This document shows, one piece after another, positions 18,841 through 28,279 of a stretch of 64,000 nucleotides of DNA. Under the pieces are notes generated by a model, which saw only the letters and a list, made by a program, of their open reading frames with translations, was not told the DNA's origin and searched no databases. The stretch covers positions 1-64,000 of the forward strand of contig QCER01000001.1 in NCBI GenBank assembly GCA_003280515.1, written 5' to 3'. Numbering within the stretch: position 1 is the first letter of the stretch; each line of letters starts with the position of its first letter. The translations under genes and the position numbers were made by a program. This DNA is from Prochlorococcus sp. AG-355-P18. GTDB lineage: Bacteria > Cyanobacteriota > Cyanobacteriia > PCC-6307 > Cyanobiaceae.

Positions 18841-21003
18841 TTGTCTAAATATTTACTTGAGATAGGAACAGAAGAGTTGCCCGCAAAATTTTCTCATTCT
18901 GTTCTAGAGCAATTTAAATCTCTAATAGAATTTGAATTGGATAAAAAATTAATCAAATTCGAACACATAGTTGTTACCTCCACACCAAGGAGGATAGTTC
19001 TACTTCTCGAAGGTTTAGTTGATTATGCAGAAGATAAGATAATTGAAAGAAAAGGGCCTAAAGCAAATTCAGCTTACTTAAATGGATGTCCTACTAATGC
19101 TGCTTTAGGATTTGCTAATAGCTTAGATATAGATGTAGGTGAACTAGAAATAAAAAGTACAGAAAAGGGTGATTTTGTATTTGGAAAGAAAATTGAGAAA
19201 GGACAATCAACAAGAATTTCTTTGTCTTTGATTATCCCAAAATTAGTAAAGAGTCTTCAAGGTCCTCGATTTATGAAATGGGGTGCTGGGAACATAAAAT
19301 TTTCAAGACCTATTAGATGGATTGCCTCTATTTATAATGATGAAATTCTTAACTTTGAATTTGATGAATGTGATCCAAAAATTCAAATAAGTAATAAATC
19401 AAAAAGTCATAGATTAATAAATGAAGTTTTTGAAGTTAAGCATGCTGATAATTTTTTTGAATTATTAGAACAAAATAGAGTTTTAGTTAAACGACATGAA
19501 AGAAAAGAAAAAATTGAAAGTTTAATAAATCAGGCATCTAAATCTTTAAATCTGAATCCTGACCTTTCAGAAGGATTACTGAATGAACTAACTGATTTAG
19601 TTGAATGGCCAGATTTAATAGTTGGAAAATTCAGTGAAGAATTTCTTGATCTTCCAGTTGAAGTTCTCTCAACAGTAATGAAAAGTCATCAGAGATACGT
19701 TCCTCTTTTATTGAAAAACAAAAGTTTTTCTAAACTAGATTTAAGCTCTGAAAAAAATATTAGTACAACTTTCTGCATTATTTCAAATGGTCTTGAAGAA
19801 TCAAACATTAATATTACCAAAGGGAATGAGAAAGTATTAAGGGCAAGATTTTCAGATGCAAAGTTTTTCGTAGAAAGTGACAAAAAAGTTGCTTCAATCG
19901 AAAGAAATGAAAAGCTTAAATCTGTTTCCTATTTGAAAGGACTTGGAAATATATTTCAGAGGGTAGAAAGGATAGAAGAAGTTACTAAAAAAATTCTTAA
20001 ATTTTTAAATGATAAGTCTTTAGAAGAAAAAAAAATAATAGAAGCTGCTAGATACTGTAAAAACGACTTATGTAGCGACATTGTTTTCGAATTCCCTGAG
20101 CTGCAAGGAATTATGGGTGGTAAATATCTCAAATATGAGGGATTTAGTGAGGATGTTTGCTTGGCTGTCGCTGAACATTATTTACCTTCTTATTCCAAAG
20201 ATGCTTTGCCCTCCACAAAATATGGTGCAATAGTTTCCATAGCAGATAAGGTCGAAACTTTAATAAGTATATTTATTTCTGGTAAACGTCCCAGTGGATC
20301 ATCTGATCCTTATGCTTTAAGAAGAAATTTGAATGGAGTGATCAAAATAATTTGGGATTATGAACTTGATTTACCTTTAGATAAATTATTCAACGAACTT
20401 ATTGATTTTTGGAAAATCGTATTTCCGAATTTAAACTTCTCAAGAGAAACAGTATTTAATGATCTTAATGAATTTTTAGTTCAAAGAATTGTTAGTCATC
20501 TAGAGGAAATATCACTAAGTAAAGAATTAATAAATGCCGTTTGCTCTTCTGATCAATTATCTCAAAAAAGAGTATTGAATATTGTTGATCTTAAAAATAG
20601 GATTAAATCTATTATTAATTTTAAGGAAAAGGATAATTTTGTTGAAACCCAAAAGGTAATCACTAGGGTAAGCAAATTAGCAAATAATAGTGATCTTTTA
20701 AGAGACGTTCTCTTAACAAGAGATTATGTAGACCCAAAACTTTTTGAAAAAGATTGTGAATTGAAAGTTTTTGATTTTATTGGAGAATTAGAAAAACTTT
20801 CTTCAGAAGGGTATTGCAATTATTCGGAACTTCTAAATTTGTTTGAGATTAATGTAAATACTATCGAGGATTTATTTGATAATGAAAAGGGAGTTCTAAT
20901 AATGTCAGAGGACTTAAAAATAAGAAAAAATAGACTCAATTTGCTGAGCTTAATTAGAAATTATTCTTTAAAAATAGCCGATTTTACACTTTTGAACTCT
21001 TAA
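18841..21003 (+). CDS. glyS: Glycine--tRNA ligase beta subunit
   Basis: A 720-residue beta chain of the heterotetrameric glycyl-tRNA synthetase. The N-terminus LLEIGTEELPAKF (residues 4-16) is diagnostic, as are KGPKANSAY, RGPRFM-type segment LQGPRFMKWG near residue 140 and KYGAIVSIADKVETL with ISGKRPSGSSDPYALRR near residues 460-497, which is the HD-like/anticodon-proximal part. The start is TTG, giving the family N-terminus exactly. The alpha subunit gene is not in this window, which is common in cyanobacteria. The last 20 bases overlap the tail of the convergent chlP gene. Confidence 0.96.
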   Translation: MSKYLLEIGTEELPAKFSHSVLEQFKSLIEFELDKKLIKFEHIVVTSTPRRIVLLLEGLVDYAEDKIIERKGPKANSAYLNGCPTNAALGFANSLDIDVGELEIKSTEKGDFVFGKKIEKGQSTRISLSLIIPKLVKSLQGPRFMKWGAGNIKFSRPIRWIASIYNDEILNFEFDECDPKIQISNKSKSHRLINEVFEVKHADNFFELLEQNRVLVKRHERKEKIESLINQASKSLNLNPDLSEGLLNELTDLVEWPDLIVGKFSEEFLDLPVEVLSTVMKSHQRYVPLLLKNKSFSKLDLSSEKNISTTFCIISNGLEESNINITKGNEKVLRARFSDAKFFVESDKKVASIERNEKLKSVSYLKGLGNIFQRVERIEEVTKKILKFLNDKSLEEKKIIEAARYCKNDLCSDIVFEFPELQGIMGGKYLKYEGFSEDVCLAVAEHYLPSYSKDALPSTKYGAIVSIADKVETLISIFISGKRPSGSSDPYALRRNLNGVIKIIWDYELDLPLDKLFNELIDFWKIVFPNLNFSRETVFNDLNEFLVQRIVSHLEEISLSKELINAVCSSDQLSQKRVLNIVDLKNRIKSIINFKEKDNFVETQKVITRVSKLANNSDLLRDVLLTRDYVDPKLFEKDCELKVFDFIGELEKLSSEGYCNYSELLNLFEINVNTIEDLFDNEKGVLIMSEDLKIRKNRLNLLSLIRNYSLKIADFTLLNS

Positions 21004-22324
21004 CTTTAATTCCTCCCTTTATTGAATAATTTTCTAGCATTTTTTCTACTTCTTTATTTTCCCTTACGGCACTATCAACGGGTTTATATTTTAGAGGTGC
21101 AAGGGCTTTCCCTCTTAAAATCGAACCAAGTGTAAGCATTGTGATTTTAAGTTGCTGTAATGGTTTCATGGAGACAACTCTTTTGTATAAGTAACTATCA
21201 AAAGTAAGTCTTTGAACATCCATGTCATCACACATCTCAACAAAGGCTTCTCTAGCAGAATCATTTCTGTAGAAAATATTTTGAAGGATTTCTAGCACCT
21301 TATAAGTTGTGCCGTATTTTTTATCCCATCTTTTAAGATAGTTTTTTAAATCTTTTTCTGATGGAATTACTTGACCATTTTTTGATGCTTCAACAATTTC
21401 TTCGGCACACATTCTTCCGCTTTTTGCAGCAAAATAGATACCCTCTCCAGAACTTTTTGTAACATAACCAGCTGCATCACCAACCAATGCCATTCTTCCA
21501 ACTACTCTTCTTGGCCTTGGATGTTCAGGAATAGGGTGGGCTTCTACTTTTATTACTTCACCATTAACAAGTCTTTTCTTTGCCCTATTTCTTACACCCT
21601 CTTGAAGTCCTTTAATTAAAGACTGATTCTTTTGCATGGTTCCAGTGCCCACAGCAACATGATCATATTTAGGAAATACCCACCCATAAAAATCGGGAGA
21701 AACATCAGTTCCGACATACATTTCAGCAAGATCTTCGTAGTAACTCATTTCTTCTTTAGGTAATTTAATTCTTTCCTGAAATGCTATGGCAACTTTGTAA
21801 TCTCCTGCATCCATTGCTTTTGCGACTCTGCTATTGGCTCCATCAGCTCCGATTAAAAGGTCAACAGTAAGCTCTTTGAGTTCCCCTTTTTTATCTCCAT
21901 TCGTAAAATCTGAGTAGGAAAGCTTATATGGACCTTGATTATTATCGCCAGTATCAATAGAAGTTACTAGTCCATTTATTAATGTAGCCCCAAGATCTGA
22001 TGCTCTATTGCGCATAAAGGCATCCATAACTTCTCTTCTACACATTCCAATAAACTCATTATCACTTTCCCCATAAACTCTATCTAAGCTTATATCTACC
22101 TCTCTATTTGATGGAGATATCATTCTCATATGCCTCACTTTTCTATCAATAATTGACTCAGGTAAATCAAATTCTTCGACCATGCAAAGTGGAATTGCTC
22201 CTCCACATGGTTTTGCATTATCTAATTTTCTCTCGAAGAGCCAAGTTTTTATTCCAGCTTTAGCAAGTATTTCTGCCGCACATGAACCACTTGGACCTCC
22301 ACCAATAACAGCTACCCTCAACAT
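20984..22324 (-). CDS. chlP: Geranylgeranyl reductase
   Basis: A 446-residue FAD-dependent reductase that saturates three double bonds of the geranylgeranyl group to give the phytyl tail of chlorophyll and tocopherol. The dinucleotide-binding site is VIGGGPSGSCAAEILAKAG at residues 6-24, the second FAD motif is the LIGADGANS near residue 159, and GDAAGYVTKSSGEGIYFA near residue 285 is the typical ChlP/GGR third motif. The substrate region PCGGAIP near 39-45 is also present. The length matches cyanobacterial ChlP. It converges on glyS with a 20-base tail overlap. Part of the window's tetrapyrrole/chlorophyll gene set with hemA and pcyA. Confidence 0.95.
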   Translation of the reverse strand: MLRVAVIGGGPSGSCAAEILAKAGIKTWLFERKLDNAKPCGGAIPLCMVEEFDLPESIIDRKVRHMRMISPSNREVDISLDRVYGESDNEFIGMCRREVMDAFMRNRASDLGATLINGLVTSIDTGDNNQGPYKLSYSDFTNGDKKGELKELTVDLLIGADGANSRVAKAMDAGDYKVAIAFQERIKLPKEEMSYYEDLAEMYVGTDVSPDFYGWVFPKYDHVAVGTGTMQKNQSLIKGLQEGVRNRAKKRLVNGEVIKVEAHPIPEHPRPRRVVGRMALVGDAAGYVTKSSGEGIYFAAKSGRMCAEEIVEASKNGQVIPSEKDLKNYLKRWDKKYGTTYKVLEILQNIFYRNDSAREAFVEMCDDMDVQRLTFDSYLYKRVVSMKPLQQLKITMLTLGSILRGKALAPLKYKPVDSAVRENKEVEKMLENYSIKGGIKVKSSKV

Positions 22325-22437
22325 ATGAAAAAAAAATAATACTGTATATAAAAACTACATCTTTTTTGCTTATAAAAGTGCATTTCTTAAAATAATAGTT
22401 AATATCGAAATATCTTTTCCAAATTCAAATCTAAATA

Positions 22438-23151
22438 TTGGAACTAAACAAAGATATCGATCAATTTGATTTACCACTTGCCAAAAGAACTTACTTAAAC
22501 AACCCAAATTCAACATTATTAAAAAAATTATTAATATTTTCTCCATTTCTTTTTCTTATATCTTCTGTAGCTGCATTGCGATTTATTAGAAATGTAGAAT
22601 TAATACCTCTTAATAATCTCAAATTTGAGGTTAAAAGAAATCATGATGGCAGAATTTTGGGCCATCTTCCCTATGAGGAAACTCCTAAAGATAAACTAGT
22701 TTTAATTGAGCCTAATATTGAAGTCCATATTGATATGCGCGATTCTCTACTAGAGATGAGAGATGAAGCCAAAAAGGATGGGATATATTTGGTCTTCTTG
22801 AGTGGTTATAGATCAATAAATTTGCAAAACAAAATCTTTTATTCTTTAAAATCTATTAGAAATCAAGAAGCTGCTGAAAGAGCTAGAGTTTCAGCCCCTC
22901 CTGGATATTCTGAACATAGTACAGGTTTTGCAATCGATATTGGTGATGCTACTAAAAGAGAGACAGATTTTGAAACCGACTTCGAAAATACTGACGCCTT
23001 TAGATGGCTCATAAAAAATGCAGCTAAGTTTCACTTTAAGTTATCGTTCAACAAAGACAATAAATATATTGATTACGAACCCTGGCATTGGAGGTATGAG
23101 GGTTCTATTGAAGCATTAAAAGTTTTTGAAAGCGCAAATAGAAAAAGATAA
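22438..23151 (+). CDS. VanY-like D-Ala-D-Ala carboxypeptidase, membrane-anchored
   Basis: A 237-residue M15B peptidase that trims the terminal D-alanine of peptidoglycan stem peptides. One membrane span lies at about residues 29-48 with a basic cytoplasmic side, so the catalytic domain is periplasmic. Zinc and catalytic residues: His160 and Asp167 in SEHSTGFAID, Glu214 and His217 in EPWHWRY; substrate-pocket LSGYRS lies at 121-126. The annotated start is TTG at 22438; no better start precedes it. Likely role is cell-wall maturation. It is the second M15 peptidase in this window (the other is VanX-like at 16279). An AT-rich terminator hairpin begins right at the stop codon. Confidence 0.88.
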   Translation: MELNKDIDQFDLPLAKRTYLNNPNSTLLKKLLIFSPFLFLISSVAALRFIRNVELIPLNNLKFEVKRNHDGRILGHLPYEETPKDKLVLIEPNIEVHIDMRDSLLEMRDEAKKDGIYLVFLSGYRSINLQNKIFYSLKSIRNQEAAERARVSAPPGYSEHSTGFAIDIGDATKRETDFETDFENTDAFRWLIKNAAKFHFKLSFNKDNKYIDYEPWHWRYEGSIEALKVFESANRKR

Positions 23152-23190
23152 ATCTAATTGATCTAATTATTCAATTAGATTATATTTTTC
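23151..23190 (+). terminator. Rho-independent-like terminator after the VanY-like gene
   Basis: A perfect 11-base-pair stem (AATCTAATTGA at 23151-23161 with TCAATTAGATT at 23171-23181) around a 9-base loop, followed by ATATTTTTC. It begins at the last base of the stop codon. The stem is AT-rich and therefore weak, but its perfection and position support termination here, before the typA promoter region. Confidence 0.55.
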
Positions 23191-23276
23191 AAAGTCTTAA
23201 AGAGAAAATTCTCATAATAAGCATACTTTGAGTTAGCCTTAATAAAGTCAATCTACTATTTATATAAATTCTATAA

Positions 23277-25073
23277 ATGTCATCTTCGATAAAAGAAATT
23301 AGAAATGTTGCAATTATTGCCCACGTAGATCATGGGAAGACAACACTTGTAGATGCATTGTTATCTCAATCAGGAATATTTAGAGAGAATGAAGTTATCC
23401 CTACATGTGTAATGGATTCAAATGATCTTGAGAGAGAGAGGGGGATAACAATTCTCTCAAAAAATACTGCAGTTAACTATAAAGACACCAGAATTAATAT
23501 TATTGATACACCTGGACATGCTGATTTTGGAGGAGAAGTTGAAAGAGTTTTGGGAATGGTTGATGGTTGTCTGCTTATTGTTGATGCAAATGAGGGACCT
23601 ATGCCTCAAACAAGATTTGTTTTAAAAAAAGCATTAGAAAAAGGACTTAGGCCTATAGTCTTCGTAAATAAAATTGATAGACCACGAGTAGTACCAGAAG
23701 TAGCAATTGATAAGGTCCTTGATTTGTTTTTGGAGTTAGGAGCTGATGATGATCAATGTGATTTTCCTTATCTTTTTGGGAGTGGCTTATCTGGTTTCGC
23801 AAAAGAAGAGATGGAATCTAATAGTGACAATATGATGCCTCTTTTTGAAGCTATTATCAGACACGTTCCTCCTCCAGTAGGTGACTCTAATAAGCCTCTT
23901 CAGCTACAAATAACTACTTTGGATTATTCTGATTTCTTAGGCAGAATAGTAATTGGAAAGATCCACAATGGAACTATAAAAAATGGCCAACAGGCAAGTT
24001 TAATAAAAGAAAACGGAAAAACTATAAAAGGTAAGGTTAGTAAGCTTTTAGGATTTGAAGGATTACAAAGAATTGATATAAATGAAGCATTTGCAGGTGA
24101 TATTGTTGCTGTTTCAGGTTTCGATGACGTCAATATTGGTGAGACCATAGCATGTCCCGATTCTCCTCATCCTCTTCCATTAATCAAAGTTGATGAACCT
24201 ACCCTGAATATGACTTTTGTTGTCAATGATTCACCATTCGCGGGAAAGGAAGGGAAATTTGTTACGAGCAGACAATTAAAAAATAGATTGGAGAGGGAAC
24301 TTTTAACAAATGTTGCCCTGAGAGTAGAAGAAACTGATTCTCCTGACAGGTTCTCAGTTTCAGGAAGAGGAGAATTACATCTGGGGATATTGATTGAAAC
24401 TATGAGAAGAGAGGGTTTCGAGTTCCAAATCTCACAACCTCAAGTAATTTTCAGGGAAATTGATAATGTTGAATGTGAGCCTATAGAGACTTTGGTTTTA
24501 GATGTACCTGAAGTATCTGTAGGTTCTTGCATCGAAAAACTTGGATCTAGAAAGGCAGAAATGAAAAACATGCAGACAAGTTCAGATGGAAGAACTCAAT
24601 TAGAATTTCTTGTTCCATCAAGAGGATTAATTGGATTTCGTGGTGAATTTGTTCGAATAACAAGAGGTGAAGGTATCATGAGCCATTCGTTTTATGAATA
24701 TAAACCTAAAACAGGAGAGTTTGAAACCAGAAGGAATGGCGTTCTTATAGCTTTTGAGGAAGGTGTAGCTACATTTTATGCTTTAAAGAATGCTGAAGAT
24801 AGGGGAGTCTATTTCATTAAACCTGGAGTTAAAGTTTATAAAGGAATGATAATTGGAGAGAATAATCGACCTCAAGATCTTGAGTTGAATATATGTAAAA
24901 CTAAGCAGTTGACTAATATGAGATCTGCAGGGGCAGAAGAACTTGATACTTTACAGTCACCTGTGGATATTACCCTCGAAAGAGCACTCGAATATATTGG
25001 TCCAGATGAAATGCTAGAGGTAACACCGGATTCAATAAGAATGAGAAAAATAAATAAAAAGAAAAAAAATTAG
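23277..25073 (+). CDS. typA: Ribosome-binding GTPase TypA/BipA
   Basis: A 598-residue translational GTPase related to EF-G and LepA, which binds the ribosome and affects stress adaptation and ribosome assembly. G motifs are visible: G1 AHVDHGKTT at residues 14-22, G2 in [10 protein letters not shown] near 55-64, G3 [15 protein letters not shown] near 77-91 and G4 NKID near 131. The C-terminal signature [10 protein letters not shown] and [12 protein letters not shown] are typical of TypA rather than LepA or EF-G. Full family length. The gene lies downstream of a terminator and is followed 11 bases later by a DUF309 gene on the same strand. Confidence 0.96.
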   Translation: MSSSIKEIRNVAIIAHVDHGKTTLVDALLSQSGIFRENEVIPTCVMDSNDLERERGITILSKNTAVNYKDTRINIIDTPGHADFGGEVERVLGMVDGCLLIVDANEGPMPQTRFVLKKALEKGLRPIVFVNKIDRPRVVPEVAIDKVLDLFLELGADDDQCDFPYLFGSGLSGFAKEEMESNSDNMMPLFEAIIRHVPPPVGDSNKPLQLQITTLDYSDFLGRIVIGKIHNGTIKNGQQASLIKENGKTIKGKVSKLLGFEGLQRIDINEAFAGDIVAVSGFDDVNIGETIACPDSPHPLPLIKVDEPTLNMTFVVNDSPFAGKEGKFVTSRQLKNRLERELLTNVALRVEETDSPDRFSVSGRGELHLGILIETMRREGFEFQISQPQVIFREIDNVECEPIETLVLDVPEVSVGSCIEKLGSRKAEMKNMQTSSDGRTQLEFLVPSRGLIGFRGEFVRITRGEGIMSHSFYEYKPKTGEFETRRNGVLIAFEEGVATFYALKNAEDRGVYFIKPGVKVYKGMIIGENNRPQDLELNICKTKQLTNMRSAGAEELDTLQSPVDITLERALEYIGPDEMLEVTPDSIRMRKINKKKKN

Positions 25074-25084
25074 TAATTGGTTTA

Positions 25085-25453
25085 ATGAACGAAGAAAGTG
25101 CAAAAAGTTTTCAAGATTCCCTTTTTACAGCTTTAAATCTTTTTAACAATCATGAATGGTATGAGGCTCATGATGCTTTTGAAGAAATATGGAATTCCGT
25201 AGATGGTGACGAAAGACAAGTTATCCAAGGAATTTTACAAGTATCTGTTTCTCAGTTTCACTTAACTAAAGGAAATTTAAATGGTGCTACTATTTTGCTT
25301 GGAGAGGGTTTAGGTAGAATAAAAACTAGAACCAAGATTGATTTAGGAATCGATCTTGAATCTTTCTGCCAATGTTTGGAAGATTTATTAAGGAAATTAC
25401 AATATAAAGAACTATTAAATGAGAACGATAAGCCTTTTTTGAAACCTCTTTGA
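25085..25453 (+). CDS. DUF309 family protein
   Basis: A 122-residue all-helical protein of the DUF309 family. The signature is FNNHEWYEAHDAFEEIW at about residues 20-36, with the conserved His and two acidic residues, followed by QGILQVSVSQFHLTKGN near 58-74. The histidines and carboxylates suggest a metal site, but no activity is established for the family to my knowledge. It starts 11 bases after typA and is probably in the same transcript. No signal peptide or membrane span. Confidence 0.85.
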   Translation: MNEESAKSFQDSLFTALNLFNNHEWYEAHDAFEEIWNSVDGDERQVIQGILQVSVSQFHLTKGNLNGATILLGEGLGRIKTRTKIDLGIDLESFCQCLEDLLRKLQYKELLNENDKPFLKPL

Positions 25454-25540
25454 TGAATATATCCGTATCTTCAATTAAATTATTATTATATATTTCATTT
25501 TTTTTTAAGAAAATAAAAAAACTAATCGATCTCAAGGAAA

Positions 25541-26269
25541 ATGAACCTAAAAATTCATAATGTATCCCTTTCAATTAAAGGAAGATTAATCGTAAATGAT
25601 GTTTCCATAACTGTTAATCCAGGGGAAGTGGTAGGTTTGATGGGACCTAATGGTGCTGGGAAAACCACAACTTTTAATCTTGCAGTTGGGAATATAAAAC
25701 CAGATAAAGGTGAAATTTTAATGAATGGTAAAAATATAACTAATCTTCCTCTACCAATTAGATCGAGACTTGGTTTAGGGTACTTAACTCAGGAAGCGAG
25801 TATATTTAGAGACCTCACAGTAAAGGATAATATAGATTTGGCTTTACAAAATTCATCTTATAGTAAAGCAGCGATAAGAAATAGAAGAGAACAATTAATT
25901 AATGAATTTAATTTGAATAACTTTGTAGATAATTATGGTTATCAACTTTCGGGAGGTGAGAGACGGAGGTGTGAGATAGCTAGGGCTCTCACTGTAGGCA
26001 GGAAAGGACCTAAATATTTGTTACTAGACGAACCTTTTGCAGGAATCGATCCTCTAGCTGTGAATGATCTAAAGAAACTAATTATTAAATTAAGTAGTGA
26101 TGGGGTGGGGATTCTCATTACAGACCATAATGTGAGGGAAACCCTTCTAATAACTAACAAATCATATGTATTAAGTGAAGGAAAAATTTTAGCTAACGGT
26201 TCATCAAGTGAATTAGCTGATAATCCAATAGTTAAGAGGTATTATCTAGGAGAAAATTTCAAACTTTGA
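25541..26269 (+). CDS. lptB: Lipopolysaccharide export ATPase LptB
   Basis: A 242-residue ABC ATPase closely resembling LptB, which powers LPS extraction from the inner membrane. Walker A is GPNGAGKTT near residues 35-43, Q-loop LTQEASIFRDLTV (the QExSxFR form is characteristic of LptB), signature LSGGERRR, Walker B YLLLDEPFAGIDPLAV and switch ITDHNVRETL, again the LptB pattern. No lptA, lptC, lptF or lptG is adjacent; only 87 bases separate it from the DUF309 gene. Cyanobacterial partners may lie elsewhere. A branched-chain amino acid importer ATPase is the main alternative, but the QEAS and DHNVRE motifs argue against it. Confidence 0.88.
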   Translation: MNLKIHNVSLSIKGRLIVNDVSITVNPGEVVGLMGPNGAGKTTTFNLAVGNIKPDKGEILMNGKNITNLPLPIRSRLGLGYLTQEASIFRDLTVKDNIDLALQNSSYSKAAIRNRREQLINEFNLNNFVDNYGYQLSGGERRRCEIARALTVGRKGPKYLLLDEPFAGIDPLAVNDLKKLIIKLSSDGVGILITDHNVRETLLITNKSYVLSEGKILANGSSSELADNPIVKRYYLGENFKL

Positions 26270-26382
26270 AATGCTTTTAAAAAATAAATTAAAACTTTAT
26301 TATTAAAGATTTACTCATATAAGAATGATTTTAATTATTATTTGTTTGTCATTGAATGTAAAAATTTGAGAAATTTCTAGAA

Positions 26383-27312
26383 ATGATACTAGATAATTTT
26401 TTTAAAAATTTAATATATGAACCGGTTTCAGTTTTAGGTCTTCTAGTTTTTTATTTTTTATTAATTAACTTACCAATATCTTTGAGTGCAGTTTTTAAAA
26501 AAAAATCTTCTTTTACTGTAAGACTTATTACGATTTTAGTGAACTTATTAATAACATTACAATTACTTTTTAGGTGGTCAATTTCTGGGCACTTTCCTAT
26601 TAGCAATTTGTATGAATCTCTTTATTTCCTTGCTTGGGGTATCACATTAGGTCAACTATTGGTTGAGAGAGAATACCAAGCTCCAATAATTCCCTCAATT
26701 GCTATACCTATTGAGTTACTTACTGTGGCTTTTGCTTGTTTTGTTTTACCTGAGGATTTGAAATTATCATCCAATTTAGTTCCAGCTTTAAGGTCTAGTT
26801 GGTTAGTAATGCATGTAAGCGTCGTAATGCTTAGTTATGCAGCATTAATAATAGGTTCTTTACTTTCAATGTCCGTTTTGTTTATTAATAAAAATAAGCC
26901 GCTTCAAATCAGAAGCAGTTCTATAGGTATAGGAGGATTTAAAATTTCAAATAGCTATCCTGTAAATGATTTTGTTGAACCTGTTGAATTTTCTCATTCA
27001 GAAGAATTAGATACATTAAGTTATCGTTCTATATTAGTAGGTTTTGTTCTTTTGACTCTCGGTTTAATTTCAGGTGCAGTTTGGGCTAATGAGGCCTGGG
27101 GCACATGGTGGAGTTGGGATCCAAAAGAAACATGGGCATTTATCTCATGGTTGTTTTATGCCGCTTATCTGCATATGAGAATAAGCAAGGGTTGGCAAGG
27201 ACGCAAACCAGCATTATTAGCATCTTCAGGCTTTTTAGTTGTTTTAGTATGTTATTTAGGAGTTAATTTTTTAGGAATAGGGTTGCATAGTTATGGATGG
27301 ATATTTGGGTGA
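26383..27312 (+). CDS. ccsA: Cytochrome c biogenesis protein CcsA
   Basis: A 309-residue polytopic membrane protein of the system II (Ccs) cytochrome c maturation pathway, which with Ccs1 carries haem across the thylakoid membrane and attaches it to apocytochromes. About eight hydrophobic segments are seen. The tryptophan-rich WWD motif is in WGTWWSWDPKETWAF near residues 240-254. Conserved histidines flank it (HVSVVMLSYAAL near residue 144 and LHSYGWIFG at the end). Length matches cyanobacterial and plastid CcsA. Plus strand, 113 bases after lptB; convergent with rpe. Confidence 0.94.
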   Translation: MILDNFFKNLIYEPVSVLGLLVFYFLLINLPISLSAVFKKKSSFTVRLITILVNLLITLQLLFRWSISGHFPISNLYESLYFLAWGITLGQLLVEREYQAPIIPSIAIPIELLTVAFACFVLPEDLKLSSNLVPALRSSWLVMHVSVVMLSYAALIIGSLLSMSVLFINKNKPLQIRSSSIGIGGFKISNSYPVNDFVEPVEFSHSEELDTLSYRSILVGFVLLTLGLISGAVWANEAWGTWWSWDPKETWAFISWLFYAAYLHMRISKGWQGRKPALLASSGFLVVLVCYLGVNFLGIGLHSYGWIFG

Positions 27313-27333
27313 TTTCTTAATTATTCAAAATAT

Positions 27334-28092
27334 TTATTGAGGTTCAGAAAGAACAGTCCCCTTTTGTGCTTCTTGTGCAACTTTTCTCAAGTCATCACAT
27401 CCTTCTTTTAATGTTGGGTAAGCAAACATTCCGCTACCTGCAATAAAACAATTAGCACCAGCATCGGCACATTGTGAAATAGTCCAATTTGCTTTTATCC
27501 CCCCATCAACTTCAATGTCGACATTTAAGTTTTTTTCGATAATGAAGTTTCTTATTTCTCGGATTTTATTAAGCATTGTTGGTATATAAGCTTGTCCTCC
27601 AAAGCCTGGATTAACTGTCATAACTAAAACATGATCTACCATATCCATAATGTTTTTAATCATTTCAAAAGGAGTATGAGGGTTTAATGCAACAGAAGGA
27701 GATCCTCCTAAATCTCTTATTTTTCCGAGAACTCTATGCAAATGAATATTTGCTTCGGCATGAGCTATTACTACTCCTGGTTCACCATTCGCTCCCTTAG
27801 TAGCGTTTACATAGGATTCAAGCATGGTTTCGCAGTTGTATTGACTAACCATCAATTGGGTTTCAAAAGGGACATTGCAATATTTCCTGCACGCCGCAAT
27901 CATTTCAGGACCGAATGTAAGATTTGGCACGAAATTCCCATCCATCACATCAAATTGAATTCTATCTACCCCAGCTTCCTCGAGCTCTTTCACACATGCC
28001 CCCATATTTGCCCAATCTGCTGGTAAAACTGAAGGAATTATTTGAATTGGTCTATTGACACCAGCTAAAATTGTTTGATTTGACGCAGTCAT
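27334..28092 (-). CDS. rpe: Ribulose-phosphate 3-epimerase
   Basis: A 252-residue TIM-barrel epimerase that interconverts ribulose 5-phosphate and xylulose 5-phosphate in the Calvin and pentose phosphate cycles. Catalytic features: Asp in FDVMDGNFVPNLTFGP near residues 48-62 (with His replaced in part by the usual metal ligands elsewhere), MTVNPGFGGQAYI near 157-169 and the second catalytic Asp in VDGGIKANW near 198-206. The first 15 residues extend beyond the E. coli protein, common in cyanobacteria. It is divergent from glpX over a 187-base spacer, so both carbon-cycle genes may share regulation. Confidence 0.95.
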   Translation of the reverse strand: MTASNQTILAGVNRPIQIIPSVLPADWANMGACVKELEEAGVDRIQFDVMDGNFVPNLTFGPEMIAACRKYCNVPFETQLMVSQYNCETMLESYVNATKGANGEPGVVIAHAEANIHLHRVLGKIRDLGGSPSVALNPHTPFEMIKNIMDMVDHVLVMTVNPGFGGQAYIPTMLNKIREIRNFIIEKNLNVDIEVDGGIKANWTISQCADAGANCFIAGSGMFAYPTLKEGCDDLRKVAQEAQKGTVLSEPQ

Positions 28093-28214
28093 TTAATTTT
28101 TAGAATATTTAATAAAGATACTATATTTGGTTGTTTATTCCTAATTTCAAGTCACGGCCTGATAAAGTATCACCTGTAAAGAGTTAAAAAAAGCTTACTA
28201 GCATAATAATTCTT

Positions 28215-28235
28215 ATAAAAAATGACATTTTTTAT
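28215..28235. promoter_or_regulatory. Perfect 10-1-10 palindrome upstream of glpX
   Basis: ATAAAAAATG (28215-28224) and CATTTTTTAT (28226-28235) form a perfect inverted repeat around one base, in the divergent rpe/glpX spacer, about 44 bases before the glpX start. It could be an operator for a dimeric regulator. It is A/T-rich, and no T-run suits it as a terminator. No known consensus is matched that I can name. Confidence 0.4.
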
Positions 28236-28279
28236 GAGATCATACTCAAAACCTTTAAGAAAATCCTCAAAATTTAATT

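Noticed and set aside
25453..25560. A 35-codon frame beginning in a TGATG overlap after the DUF309 gene, with a hydrophobic start and basic end
   Set aside because: It overlaps the lptB start by 20 bases and has no support beyond composition. It could be a relic of a signal peptide (for example of an LptA-like gene), but this is too weak to list.
28160..28172. Short TGATA-AAG-TATCA repeat in the rpe/glpX spacer
   Set aside because: Only five bases each side, common by chance in AT-rich DNA.
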